Part shown: positions 7,918 to 16,496 of the stretch, piece after piece
How the letters are laid out: the number at the start of each line of letters is the position of its first letter
Position numbering within the stretch: the first letter of the stretch is position 1
Source of the DNA: JBBIGV01 sp037447335
GTDB lineage: Bacteria; Bacteroidota; Ignavibacteria; Ignavibacteriales; Ignavibacteriaceae
Direction: 5' to 3'
Assembly: GCA_037447335.1 (NCBI GenBank)
Contig: JBBIGV010000031.1
Span: 1 to 34,056 of the forward strand
Length of the DNA stretch: 34,056 nucleotides
Made by a program: the position numbers and the translations under genes
The notes under the pieces: generated by a model
Database searches by the model: none
What the model saw: the letters and a program-made list of their open reading frames with translations, nothing else
Told to the model about the DNA's origin: nothing

Positions 7918-9282
7918 TTATTCAATCTTTATCAACTTTGCCGCAAAAGCGCCGTCCATCTTGTGAATATGAGGATAAGTTTGAATACATCCGTTTTCGT
8001 CAACAAGATCAGGCGGAAAAGTATCTGCCGCATTTACCAGCCTGAAGTTTGTATGTTCGAGCAGGAACTGATTTATCACTTCATAATTTTCTTCCGGTTC
8101 GATTGAACAGGTGCTGTAAACAACTATACCATTGACTTTAACCATCGAAGCAGCCTTTAGCAGAAGCTCGTATTGCATAGTTTTATTATTGCGCAGGTCA
8201 AGCAGATCCTTTTTCCACTTAATATCAGGTTTTTTTGATAAAGTACCTGACCCTGAACACGGAACATCAACAAGAACTCTGTCAAAATCATTACCGTCAA
8301 ATTCGAGTGCATTTATTTCAATGGTAGTAACGCAATTAAAACCAAGCCGGCTCATGTTTCTTTCAAGAATTTCAAGTCTGCTGCTGTAACGGTCAAGGGC
8401 AATAAGCTCGCCTTGATCATGCATAAGGCTAGCGATATAGGAAGTTTTACCGCCCGGCGCAGCACACATATCAATAACCCGCAAGCCCGGTTTGGGATCG
8501 AGCAGCCTGCAAGCTAAACCGGCGCTTTCATCCTGTACGTCAAAATAACCCTTTGCGTAAAATTCCCAAGCAGTAATATTAGTAAGATTCTGAAGCTGGA
8601 AAAACTCAGGCAGATATCTGCCGGGTTTATATCTTAGATTTACTGAATCAAGCAAGCTCTGGAATTCCTGCGGCTGAACTTTTACTGTGTTTATCTTAAG
8701 TGTCAGGAAAGGCTTTTCGTTGTTAGCGGCTAAAAGATTTTCAGCAGCTTCCCTTCCGAAACGGTTAAGATATCTTCTGACCATCCATGAGGGATGCGAA
8801 TAGTATGCAGCAAGATAACCAACGAGGTCTTCGTCCGGGTCGGGGTAACGTATCCCGTTTTTGCTTCTTATAATATTACGCAGGATTGCGTTTGTAATAT
8901 CGCCGGGTTTTTGCCCGTGCAGCTTCTTAACAAATTCAACTGCTTCATTAACCGCTGCATGATCCGGTATTCGGTCAAGAAACATTATCTGGTATAAAGC
9001 AACTCTTAAACCATTTTTAAGATTGGGTATGGCTTTAGAGAACTGCCCTTTATAAAATCCGTTCAGAATCCAGTCGAGCCTTCCCATCCATCTTATAACA
9101 CCATGAACGATTTCATACAGCAGAGCTTTATCCTGTCCTGTCAGTTCCGAGTTACGCATTTCGTTATCAAGTAATTTTTCAAGATATGAATCACTTCTCT
9201 CAACTCTGTTTAACACTTTAACTGCCAAGCCCCTTACACCGGCATATAGATCTTTAATTTTATGTTCTTCTGTTGTTGTCAT
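7918..9282 (-). CDS. rsmB: 16S rRNA (cytosine-C5) methyltransferase RsmB
   Basis: This 454-residue protein should methylate a cytosine (C967 in E. coli numbering) of 16S rRNA using S-adenosylmethionine. The N-terminal NusB-like RNA-binding domain covers about residues 15-150. The methyltransferase domain has the SAM-binding loop 'DMCAAPGGKTS' (271-281), the Pro-Cys motif 'DVPCSGSG' (Cys342) and the Thr-Cys motif 'YSTCSIEPEEN' (Cys392), the two cysteines of the RsmB/Nop2 family. The NusB-like extension separates it from RsmF and other m5C enzymes. It lies 7 bases downstream of the sugar-nucleotidyltransferase-like gene and is probably cotranscribed with it. Length is normal for the family. Confidence 0.95.
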   Translation of the reverse strand: MTTTEEHKIKDLYAGVRGLAVKVLNRVERSDSYLEKLLDNEMRNSELTGQDKALLYEIVHGVIRWMGRLDWILNGFYKGQFSKAIPNLKNGLRVALYQIMFLDRIPDHAAVNEAVEFVKKLHGQKPGDITNAILRNIIRSKNGIRYPDPDEDLVGYLAAYYSHPSWMVRRYLNRFGREAAENLLAANNEKPFLTLKINTVKVQPQEFQSLLDSVNLRYKPGRYLPEFFQLQNLTNITAWEFYAKGYFDVQDESAGLACRLLDPKPGLRVIDMCAAPGGKTSYIASLMHDQGELIALDRYSSRLEILERNMSRLGFNCVTTIEINALEFDGNDFDRVLVDVPCSGSGTLSKKPDIKWKKDLLDLRNNKTMQYELLLKAASMVKVNGIVVYSTCSIEPEENYEVINQFLLEHTNFRLVNAADTFPPDLVDENGCIQTYPHIHKMDGAFAAKLIKIE

Positions 9283-9289
9283 TTATAAA

Positions 9290-10537
9290 CTAAGTCCTGT
9301 TTGTGCGTTCATCTTTTGTCAGATTAAAAATGTCATGAAATAATTTTACAGCAGCAGGAGTCATTTCAACTTTTCGCCTGTTCAATACTTTTTCTGCTGC
9401 CTGAATACTTTTATTAATTTCATATTCAGTAAAACCATCGCTTCCTCCCCATGAAAAAGACGGGATGTATTTATCCGGGAATCCGCTTCCGAAAATGTTA
9501 GATGAAAAACCAACGAAAGTACCCGTGTTGAACATTGTATTGATAGCGGTTTTCGAATGATCTCCCGTAATTAAACCAAGAAATTGCAATCCTGTATCAA
9601 TTTCTTTTCCGTTTACAGTTGCTCTTATTGTGCTGTAATTGTTTTTCAGGTCGCTGCAATTTGTATCAGCGCCGAGGTTAACCCAGCTTCCAAGATAAGC
9701 ATGACCAATAAACCCCGAATGCTGTTTATTTGAAAACGGGAGAATAACTGCGTCTTCAACTTCGCCGCCAATCTTACATATTTTCCCGATGCTTGTATTT
9801 TCATAAATAGTTGCACCGGCTTTTATGAATGAGCCATCGCCAATGTAAGCCGGTCCGATAATTACAGCATTCGGAAAAACTTTAACATTCTTTCCGATAT
9901 AAACCGGTCCGTTTTCTGCATCAATAACAACACCGGGTTTAATTTGTGAATCTTCACCTATATGAATCATATCATCATTAACGAAAGTTACACCATCATA
10001 AATTTTACCTTCTCTGCTTCCACGACCTCCGGTAAGTCTCACGAAATCATTTACAATTTCCTTCCCGTTGAAAGATATAAGATCCCAAATGAAATCTGCT
10101 TTAATTATCTCCACTTCTTCCTGAGGCAGGGATTGAGCTATTTTCTGCAGCGAGTCATATAAATCCCCGGAATTTATTGAAGAAAGAGTTCCGAAAGATA
10201 ACCTCACTGCTGCTATCATACTGCCGCATCGGAAAACTTTTTGTGCATCGTCTTTCAGCTTGAGCCGTTCACCCAGATCTTTAAATGCGATTATTCTTCC
10301 ATTAATAAACAGAGTATCTTCATGAGGCAGTTTATTTATTTCGACACCCGGATTTTCTTCGCACATTATTTCAGCGAGATAATTTCTGCATTGAAGGGAA
10401 TATGAAACTCCGGGATAAGCAGCAAGCATCTTTTCACGCAGGGTGCTTATTCCGCAAGCCAGTTCATATACCGGTCGGGAGAGGGATAAAGGATAAAAAT
10501 TACTGAATGTATTATCTTCAAAAATGCAGATACGCAT
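9290..10537 (-). CDS. putative sugar nucleotidyltransferase with left-handed beta-helix (GlmU-like)
   Basis: This protein of about 415 residues resembles the NTP_transf_4/GlmU-like family seen in Bacteroidota. The N-terminal part contains 'YPLSLSRPVYELACGISTLREKM', a nucleotidyltransferase-like domain without the canonical LAAGxGTR loop. From about residue 180, hexapeptide repeats form a beta-helix ('IHIGEDSQIKPGVVIDAENGPVYIGKNVKVFPNAVI' region, then 'GAYIGDGSF'-like rungs), typical of GlmU, which activates and acetylates amino sugars for the cell wall. Its substrate is unknown. The open frame begins at a TTG two codons earlier, but ATG 10537 is the better start. It is divergent from the sigma-factor gene and 7 bases upstream of rsmB. 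Confidence 0.8.
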   Translation of the reverse strand: MRICIFEDNTFSNFYPLSLSRPVYELACGISTLREKMLAAYPGVSYSLQCRNYLAEIMCEENPGVEINKLPHEDTLFINGRIIAFKDLGERLKLKDDAQKVFRCGSMIAAVRLSFGTLSSINSGDLYDSLQKIAQSLPQEEVEIIKADFIWDLISFNGKEIVNDFVRLTGGRGSREGKIYDGVTFVNDDMIHIGEDSQIKPGVVIDAENGPVYIGKNVKVFPNAVIIGPAYIGDGSFIKAGATIYENTSIGKICKIGGEVEDAVILPFSNKQHSGFIGHAYLGSWVNLGADTNCSDLKNNYSTIRATVNGKEIDTGLQFLGLITGDHSKTAINTMFNTGTFVGFSSNIFGSGFPDKYIPSFSWGGSDGFTEYEINKSIQAAEKVLNRRKVEMTPAAVKLFHDIFNLTKDERTNRT

Positions 10538-10624
10538 GTTCAATAGTCTAAAAATTATTTAAAACAATTTACTATTTTTTAAGGAAAGATGAGCGGGGGA
10601 TGAGAGACAACATATAATTATCTC

Positions 10625-10660
10625 TGTTTATTAAAGATTGTTCTCAATAAACAAATCTTT
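10625..10660. promoter_or_regulatory. interleaved pair of perfect inverted repeats in the divergent promoter region
   Basis: TGTTTATT (10625-10632) pairs with AATAAACA (10646-10653), and AAAGATT (10633-10639) pairs with AATCTTT (10654-10660). The four arms lie end to end in the order A-B-A'-B' with only GTTCTC in the middle. The element sits about 60 bases before the sigma-factor start and about 90 bases before the start of the divergent gene, a position suited to an operator. The binding protein is unknown, and the AT-richness raises the chance of coincidence. Confidence 0.35.
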
Positions 10661-10670
10661 TAACTCAACC

Positions 10671-10698
10671 CAACCTTTTTAATATTTCCGTAGTCTAA
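10671..10698 (+). promoter_or_regulatory. possible ECF-type promoter of the sigma-factor operon
   Basis: CAACCT (10671-10676) and TCTAA within CGTAGTCTAA (10689-10698) are separated by 17 bases, resembling the AAC ... CGT/TCTAA pattern of promoters read by extracytoplasmic-function sigma factors. This would make the operon autoregulated, as is common for ECF genes. It lies 24-51 bases before the ATG. The evidence is pattern similarity only. Confidence 0.25.
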
Positions 10699-10721
10699 TT
10701 TTTCAGTTAACAGAGAAGTTA

Positions 10722-11288
10722 ATGGTTTTAAGCGATACCGAACTCATTATAAACTCAAATAACGGAAACGCGGCTGCATTCGAAGAGCTGGTAAACAGGT
10801 ACGACAGACGTGTGCTTTCTCTTGCTCTCAGATATACCGGCAATGAAGATGATGCTAAGGATATTTACCAGGAAGTTTTTATCCGTGTTTATAAAGGATT
10901 AAAAAATTTTCGCTTCAACAGCGAATTTTCAACCTGGCTTTACAGAATTACAACAAATGTATGCCTTACCGCAAAAACGCGAAGTAAAAAACATTTATTT
11001 GCTTCTATACATGCCGAAAATGATGATGGTGATATGATGGAAATACCGGCAGATGAATCATCTTTTGCGAAATTAAAAGCTGAAAGCTCCGAAGCCTCTG
11101 AAAGAATAAATTCTGCATTGGAAAATCTTCCGCCTAAACAAAAACTCAGCTTTGTGCTTAAGCATTATGAAGGCTATAAAATAAAAGAGATTGCACAAAT
11201 GCTCGGTTGTCAGGAAGGCACCGTTAAAAAGTACTTGTTTGACGGAATCAGAAGACTTCGCACGGAACTAAAAGATTTTGAATATTAA
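10722..11288 (+). CDS. ECF RNA polymerase sigma factor (sigma-70 regions 2 and 4)
   Basis: This 188-residue protein is a typical group-4 sigma factor. Region 2 spans about residues 20-90, with 'FEELVNRYDRRVLSLALRYTGNEDDAKDIYQEVFIRVYKGL' and 'FSTWLYRITTNVCL'. An acidic linker follows, and then region 4 (about 128-185), with 'LENLPPKQKLSFVLKHYEGYKIKEIAQMLGCQEGTVKKYLF' as the DNA-binding helix-turn-helix. It directs RNA polymerase to a specific regulon. The next gene encodes a matching zinc-binding anti-sigma factor, and secreted envelope proteins follow, so the signal is probably envelope-related. The start ATG 10722 gives the usual family N-terminus. Confidence 0.95.
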   Translation: MVLSDTELIINSNNGNAAAFEELVNRYDRRVLSLALRYTGNEDDAKDIYQEVFIRVYKGLKNFRFNSEFSTWLYRITTNVCLTAKTRSKKHLFASIHAENDDGDMMEIPADESSFAKLKAESSEASERINSALENLPPKQKLSFVLKHYEGYKIKEIAQMLGCQEGTVKKYLFDGIRRLRTELKDFEY

Positions 11289-11304
11289 ACAGTGGAGATC
11301 AAAA

Positions 11305-12264
11305 ATGAATGAACATACTTATTTCAAAGAACTGATTCTGCTCGAAAGAATGAATGAGTTAAACGATGATAAGAAGCAGAAACTTAATGCTCACATTTTA
11401 ACTTGTAAAGACTGTGCGGCTGAGGCGGAAAAAGTAAAGGAATTGCTCGAAGCAGTAAGTTCTGCCGGTAAAGAAATAAATGATGATCTCCTGCATGACG
11501 CAAGAATGCAGTTACGCGGCGCCCTGCGCAGGCACAGAAACTCTGTCCCTTTTCATAAAGATATAGCTGAAAGATTCAAATCGTTCTTTACAACCGGATA
11601 CAGCTTTGCTTATGCCGGCGCAGCTATGCTTCTTATCGGATTATTTATCGGATATCTGTTCTTCTACACACCCCCCGGTCAAATACTTAATACTATCTCC
11701 GAAAACAATAATCAGCTTGCCAGCCCGGGTAAAGATGGATATAAAATTGCAAATGTGCGGCTTGTAAACCAGGATATGGACACAAAAGAAATTGAATTTG
11801 CTTTTGATATAATAAAGCCAGTCAGTATAAAGGGGGGTTTTGATGATGAGAATATCAAGAATATTCTGATGTTTACTATACTGAATGAAGAAAATCCCGG
11901 TTTAAGATTTAACTCCATAAATCTGCTCAGCAATACACAGCCGGCATTTAGAGACAGTGAAGTAAAAACAGCGCTTATTACAGTGGTTAAGTACGATGAT
12001 AATCCCGGCGTTAAACTTGAAGCTTTGAAAACTCTTAAGCAATATCAATATGATGATGAACTAAAGGATGCTTTCCTTTACGTTTTAATGAACGATACGA
12101 GCACTGGCATGCGAATCGAAGCTATAAATGCTCTTGTTGAAGCTAAAAAAGAAGGCACTACATTTGACGGACAGGATCTGACAATACTGGAAGAGAGAAT
12201 GAAAAAAGATGAAAACAACTATATCAGATATTTTGCACGAACTGTATTAGAGGAGTACAAATAA
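11305..12264 (+). CDS. membrane anti-sigma factor with zinc-finger domain and HEAT-like repeats
   Basis: This 319-residue protein begins with a ZAS (zf-HC2) domain: His30, Cys34 and Cys37 in 'HILTCKDC' form the Hx3Cx2C motif that holds ECF sigma factors. One membrane helix lies at about 101-121. The rest, beyond the membrane, contains alpha-helical HEAT-like units ('IKNILMFTILNEENPGLRFNSINLL', 'VKTALITVVKYDDNPGVKLEALKTL', 'LKDAFLYVLMNDTSTGMRIEAINAL'), a ~38-residue repeat that may sense a partner. The frame is open from TTG 11278, inside the sigma gene, but ATG 11305 has GGAG 7 bases upstream and is preferred. It should inhibit the preceding sigma factor. Confidence 0.88.
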   Translation: MNEHTYFKELILLERMNELNDDKKQKLNAHILTCKDCAAEAEKVKELLEAVSSAGKEINDDLLHDARMQLRGALRRHRNSVPFHKDIAERFKSFFTTGYSFAYAGAAMLLIGLFIGYLFFYTPPGQILNTISENNNQLASPGKDGYKIANVRLVNQDMDTKEIEFAFDIIKPVSIKGGFDDENIKNILMFTILNEENPGLRFNSINLLSNTQPAFRDSEVKTALITVVKYDDNPGVKLEALKTLKQYQYDDELKDAFLYVLMNDTSTGMRIEAINALVEAKKEGTTFDGQDLTILEERMKKDENNYIRYFARTVLEEYK

Positions 12265-12265
12265 A

Positions 12266-13390
12266 ATGAATCGCTTATTTATTACGCAATTATTAATCCT
12301 TTTAATGATAATTCCCGGTGTTTCTGCCGGAGACGCACACTCTGTTGAGAAAAAAACTGTAAGATTTAACGTCAACAAGGGCGATAACCTTAACGTAAAT
12401 ATTCAAAACGGTGATATAGCAGTTACATCATGGGATAAAAATGAGGTAACGATCTCCTACGATGAAAATGAATATCATCCCGGAGTAAGTATTTCACAGA
12501 AGGGCAATACCATTACTGTTCGGACAACTGGTTTCTATTCATCCGGTATATATGAAATTTATGTGCCCTCTGAATTTAATCTTAACTTAAAAACTCAGGC
12601 TGGTAAAATTTCAATAAGTGGGAACCTGAAAGGGAAGATTGAAGGAACAACTGCCGGAGGAGATATGAAGCTCCAAACCATCTCCGGTGAAATTACGATG
12701 AAAACTATGGGCGGCAGTATCTTTACCGGGAACCTTAAAGGCAATGTAAAATTATCTTCAATGGGAGGAAGTATACAAACCGGCAATATTGACGGTGAAT
12801 TAAACGTTGCAACAATGGGCGGGAACGTAACTGCCGGTAATGTTAGCGGAGATGTTAAAATCAGTTCAGGTGGAGGAAATATTGTTCTGGGTGACGGAAA
12901 AACAGCAAAAATCACTACCGGCGGCGGAAATATTAAAACAGGTCGGGTTCAAAGAAGTACTCAGGTTAAAACCGGAGGAGGAAATATTTTTGTTGCTGAA
13001 ACTGGCGGGATAATCAGCAGCTCCGGTAATGGCAATATTGAAATACTGAATATCTCTTATGTTTGCAACATCACCACAGGTTCGGGAGATATCAAAGCCG
13101 AGATAGTATCTGACCTTGATGAGCCCGGTAAAATAAAAACCGGGTTTGGCAATATAATGATTTATATATCCGACAATGCAAAACTTACTATTGAGGCAAG
13201 AGTAAGAGGTTCTGTCTGGCTGAAAGACGATCAGGACGTTTCTAAAGACCTTTTCTCTGTTTTTAAGGCAGAAAAATTCTGGAATAAAAAGAGTGAGATT
13301 GGCGGCATCTATCACATTAACGGCGGAGGGAAAACATTATCCGTACAGACTAATTCAGGTAAAATTGTTCTTAAACGATTATCAAAGTAG
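12266..13390 (+). CDS. secreted DUF4097-family beta-repeat protein
   Basis: This 374-residue protein has a signal peptide (about residues 1-21, ending SAG). It is otherwise built from short glycine-rich beta units such as 'TMGGSIFTGNLKGNVKLSSMGGSIQTGNIDGELNVATMGGN', recurring every ~16-18 residues, as in DUF4097 proteins that fold into a beta-helix-like solenoid. The family has no proven enzymatic activity and often accompanies sigma/anti-sigma pairs, as here. The ATG follows an AGGAG site at 12251-12255 and lies 1 base after the anti-sigma stop, so the three genes form one operon. It is probably exported and may be an envelope target of, or input to, the sigma system. The function is otherwise unknown. 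Confidence 0.85.
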   Translation: MNRLFITQLLILLMIIPGVSAGDAHSVEKKTVRFNVNKGDNLNVNIQNGDIAVTSWDKNEVTISYDENEYHPGVSISQKGNTITVRTTGFYSSGIYEIYVPSEFNLNLKTQAGKISISGNLKGKIEGTTAGGDMKLQTISGEITMKTMGGSIFTGNLKGNVKLSSMGGSIQTGNIDGELNVATMGGNVTAGNVSGDVKISSGGGNIVLGDGKTAKITTGGGNIKTGRVQRSTQVKTGGGNIFVAETGGIISSSGNGNIEILNISYVCNITTGSGDIKAEIVSDLDEPGKIKTGFGNIMIYISDNAKLTIEARVRGSVWLKDDQDVSKDLFSVFKAEKFWNKKSEIGGIYHINGGGKTLSVQTNSGKIVLKRLSK

Positions 13391-13429
13391 CCCGACGTTC
13401 ATCATCGCTTAAACCCGTTCATTACTATT

Positions 13430-13451
13430 CTGTTAAACCGGTTAAAAACAG
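13430..13451. promoter_or_regulatory. near-palindrome upstream of the DUF5916 gene, possible operator
   Basis: The perfect core AACCGGTT is flanked by CTGTT on the left and AACAG on the right, giving an almost symmetric 22-base element with the arms offset by two bases. It lies 136 bases before the start codon in a 196-bp gap that contains no other gene. Regulators with two-fold symmetry bind such sites; no candidate is identified. Confidence 0.3.
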
Positions 13452-13550
13452 TTCATAATATTGGTATGTAAGTTCTTTTAAGATATAAATCAATTAGTTA
13501 CCCGGTTTCACACTCTTAATAAATAAATCGCTTAAACCATTACCCTCTCT

Positions 13551-13567
13551 GTTGTTAATTCAACAAC
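13551..13567. promoter_or_regulatory. 17-base inverted repeat in the leader of the DUF5916 gene
   Basis: GTTGTT and AACAAC flank AATTC, a perfect 6-bp inverted repeat that ends 19 bases before the ATG and just before the AAGGG ribosome binding site (about 13577). It could be an operator half-site pair or a small leader hairpin. It is suggestive only. Confidence 0.3.
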
Positions 13568-13586
13568 CAACATAAAAGGGTGCTTT

Positions 13587-16229
13587 ATGTTTTATTTAAT
13601 TTACATTTTTGTAATAATTGCAGCTTCGGCTGTGTTTTCTCAGACTGCGCAAAACGAAACTGAGAAAATTGTTGTAAATGCTGTCCGCACTGAAGAAATT
13701 ATCACAATTGATGGTGTCCTATCTGAAAGTGTGTGGCAAAATGAATTTGCTGTTACTGGTTTCATCCAAAAAGATCCGAATGAGGGTGAACCGGCATCTC
13801 AAAAGACAGTAGTCCGTTTCACTTATGATGATGCAGCAATCTATATTGGAGTCAGACTATATGATTCATCACCGGACTCAATCATAAACCGGCTTGCACG
13901 AAGAGATGTTTATACAAATTCCGATGCTGTTTGGATTTTTCTCGATCCTTACTGCGATAAACAAACAGGTTTTTATTTCGGAATAAATGCCGCCGGAACA
14001 CTCTATGACGGTGTTCTTTTTAATGACGGGTGGGATGATGATTCGTGGGATGGTGTTTGGGAAGGCAAAGCAACAATTGATGATAAGGGCTGGTCGGCAG
14101 AGATGAGAATCCATTTCTCTCAATTAAAATTTCAATCAAAAGATGAAATGACCTGGGGAGTTAATGTTCGCCGTGATATTACGCGAAATAATGAGAGGTC
14201 ATACCTGGTTCACGTGCCAAAGACTGAAAGCGGTTTTGTTTCAAGGTTTGCCGATTTAACAGGCATCGCAAACATTCCCCCCGGCGGAAGCATCGAAATA
14301 CTTCCGTACTTAACAACAAAAGCAGAATATCTTTACAGAGATGTTAACGATCCATTCGACAACGGATCAAAGTATATCCCGGCTATTGGCGTTGACCTTA
14401 AAATGGGTATCGGTTCGAACCTTACCCTTAATGGAACTGTCAATCCTGATTTCGGACAGGTAGAAATTGATCCCGCAGTTATAAATCTTAGCGATACTGA
14501 ATCATTCTTTAATGAAAAAAGACCTTTCTTTATAGAGGGCGCTTCGATATTTAATTTTGGTGTTGGCGGTTCTAACAACTATTGGGGATTCAACTGGCCA
14601 GGTCCCGATCTTTTTTACAGCAGAAGAATCGGACGGGTGCCGCAGGGAAGCGCTCCCAATGCTGATTATGTTGACTATCCATCCGGAACTCATATACTTG
14701 GCGCTGCAAAACTTACCGGTAAACTTGGCGACGGATGGAACATCGGAACCATTCAAGCCCTAACATCCGATGAGAAAGCATCATTATCCATTGATGGCAG
14801 CCGTGAAAAAGTTGAAGTTGAACCTATGGCATATTATGGAGTATTCAGAGGGCAGAAAGAATTTAACGATGGCGCTCAGGCGGTTGGTTTTATTTCCACA
14901 GTAACATCAAGAAAATTTGGTGATGAAAGACTGCGTAAGGAAATCAATAGCGGAGCTTATATCGGCGGTATTGACGGCTGGTCGTTTCTTGATTCCTCTA
15001 AAGAGTGGGTCTTAACAGGATGGCTTGGTATGTCGCACGTTACCGGTACACCCGACCGTATGATAAGACTTCAACGCAGTGCAATTCACTATTTCCAAAG
15101 ACCCGATGCAAAAAATTACAGTGTTGACAGCAATGCAACATCGCTTACAGGTTATGCCGGCAGATTCTATCTTAACAAACAAAAAGGAAATGTTTTTTTT
15201 AACTCAGCGCTTGGTTTTGTATCACCAAAATTCAACTCGAATGATCTTGGTTTTATGTGGCGCGCAGATGCAATAAATTTTCATGTAGGAACCGGATACA
15301 GATGGACAGACCTGACTTCATGGACAAGACATGCAGAATTAGGCATTGCCGCTTATCGTAATTATGATTTTGACGGCAATTTAAGCGGGCATGGGCTTTT
15401 TCATTTTGGATTCTTACGTCTTTTGAATTATTACACGGTAAACTGGAACCTCGCTTATAATCCACCGTCTATAAGCAACAGGTTAACAAGAGGTGGACCT
15501 CTTACACAAACACCTGCCGGGTATCAGGTTAATATGAATGTTGGTACAGATTTTTCAAAAGATGCCGCAGGAAGAGTTGGCTTCTATTCTTACCGCAGAC
15601 CCGGTTACAGTTATAACCGGGAAATTTACGGGGCGCTTGAATTGAAGCCGACAACAAATATCACATTAACTGTCTCGCCCAGCATCAGAAAGAATAACGA
15701 ATTTGCACAGTGGGTTGGGGCTTTTACTGATCCGCTTGCAACTGAAACCTATGGCAAAAGATATGTGTTTGCAAATCTTGATCAGACTACAATAAGCGCC
15801 GGAATACGATTGAACTGGACGTTGAATCCACAGTTAAGCCTGCAGCTTTATGTACAGCCGTTAATATCTGCCGGCAGTTATTATAATTTCAAAGAATTAA
15901 AACTCGGCAGCAGCGCCGATTATATGGTGTATGGCGAAGAAGGTTCAACTTTTAATAAAGAAACAAGAATTGCAGATCCGGATGGAAGCGGTCCGGCAAA
16001 CCCGATTCAAATTGGCAATCCTGATTTTAATTTCAAATCACTGCGCGGTAATGCAGTTCTGAGATGGGAATATTTGCCGGGCTCTGTTTTATTCCTTGTG
16101 TGGACTCAAACCCGGACAGATTTTGAAGATATTGGTGATTTTAATTTTAATCGTTCGGTAGAAAGACTGATTGATACTGTACCGGATAATATTTTCATGG
16201 TTAAGTTTACTTACTGGTTTAATATGTAA
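13587..16229 (+). CDS. outer-membrane protein with CBM9-like domain and DUF5916 beta-barrel
   Basis: This 880-residue protein has a signal peptide (about residues 1-19, cleaved near 'VFSQ'). Residues ~30-215 resemble a carbohydrate-binding family 9-like domain: 'ITIDGVLSESVWQ', 'VRFTYDDAAIYIGVRLYD', 'DAVWIFLDP', 'WSAEMRIHFSQL'. The remainder matches DUF5916, with 'LTLNGTVNPDFGQVEIDPAVINLSDTESFFNEKRPFFIEGASIF' followed by many amphipathic beta strands ending in aromatic 'FTYWFNM', typical of an outer-membrane barrel. The substrate is unknown; binding or uptake of glycans or peptides is only a guess. It lies 196 bp after the DUF4097 gene with its own leader, and a strong terminator follows. The length is normal for the family. 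Confidence 0.88.
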   Translation: MFYLIYIFVIIAASAVFSQTAQNETEKIVVNAVRTEEIITIDGVLSESVWQNEFAVTGFIQKDPNEGEPASQKTVVRFTYDDAAIYIGVRLYDSSPDSIINRLARRDVYTNSDAVWIFLDPYCDKQTGFYFGINAAGTLYDGVLFNDGWDDDSWDGVWEGKATIDDKGWSAEMRIHFSQLKFQSKDEMTWGVNVRRDITRNNERSYLVHVPKTESGFVSRFADLTGIANIPPGGSIEILPYLTTKAEYLYRDVNDPFDNGSKYIPAIGVDLKMGIGSNLTLNGTVNPDFGQVEIDPAVINLSDTESFFNEKRPFFIEGASIFNFGVGGSNNYWGFNWPGPDLFYSRRIGRVPQGSAPNADYVDYPSGTHILGAAKLTGKLGDGWNIGTIQALTSDEKASLSIDGSREKVEVEPMAYYGVFRGQKEFNDGAQAVGFISTVTSRKFGDERLRKEINSGAYIGGIDGWSFLDSSKEWVLTGWLGMSHVTGTPDRMIRLQRSAIHYFQRPDAKNYSVDSNATSLTGYAGRFYLNKQKGNVFFNSALGFVSPKFNSNDLGFMWRADAINFHVGTGYRWTDLTSWTRHAELGIAAYRNYDFDGNLSGHGLFHFGFLRLLNYYTVNWNLAYNPPSISNRLTRGGPLTQTPAGYQVNMNVGTDFSKDAAGRVGFYSYRRPGYSYNREIYGALELKPTTNITLTVSPSIRKNNEFAQWVGAFTDPLATETYGKRYVFANLDQTTISAGIRLNWTLNPQLSLQLYVQPLISAGSYYNFKELKLGSSADYMVYGEEGSTFNKETRIADPDGSGPANPIQIGNPDFNFKSLRGNAVLRWEYLPGSVLFLVWTQTRTDFEDIGDFNFNRSVERLIDTVPDNIFMVKFTYWFNM

Positions 16230-16258
16230 TTTTTCTTCATATAGAACCCCCATCAAAG

Positions 16259-16285
16259 AAGCCGGTATCCATGCCGGCTTTTTTG
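16259..16285 (+). terminator. intrinsic terminator after the DUF5916 gene
   Basis: AAGCCGG and CCGGCTT form a 7-bp GC-rich stem around an 8-base loop, followed by a run of T residues at 16279-16284. It starts 30 bases after the DUF5916 stop codon and isolates that operon from the tRNA gene. The stem could also act on minus-strand transcription from the phosphonate operon, although the T-run on that side is poorer. Confidence 0.85.
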
Positions 16286-16347
16286 TTGGCGCACCATCTT
16301 TTGAAACAGGTCAAACTTAACTAACTTTACGGTAGAAAAATTATTTT

Positions 16348-16421
16348 GCCCACGTAGCTCAGTAGGATAGAGCGTCGGTTTCCTAAACCGCAGGCCACAG
16401 GTTCGAATCCTGTCGTGGGTA
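16348..16421 (+). tRNA. tRNA-Arg (anticodon CCT)
   Basis: A full cloverleaf can be drawn. The acceptor arm is GCCCACG/CGTGGGT (first pair G-U), the D-arm GCTC/GAGC, the anticodon arm TCGGT-TTCCTAA-ACCGC with anticodon CCT, and the T-arm ACAGG-TTCGAAT-CCTGT, with discriminator A at 16421. It reads AGG arginine codons. The 3' CCA is not encoded; the genomic sequence continues C-A-A. The last 17 bases of the gene plus the next base are repeated at 16497-16514, the usual sign of a site-specific integration target. Confidence 0.95.
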
Positions 16422-16496
16422 CAAAATACACTTCTTAAACTGTTGCTCGGAGGTTCTGAGATGAACTCCTGCAAATGCGATTTGGGGATTGAAAAG

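Noticed and set aside
10625..10660. RNA pseudoknot in the sigma-factor leader
   Set aside because: The arms have the right order, but both connecting loops would be zero bases long, too short to cross 7-8 bp stems. A DNA-level operator is more plausible.
12590..13100. Tandem DNA repeat array or CRISPR-like structure
   Set aside because: The periodicity is at the protein level (glycine-rich beta units of DUF4097); the DNA units are diverged, and there are no conserved repeats with unique spacers.
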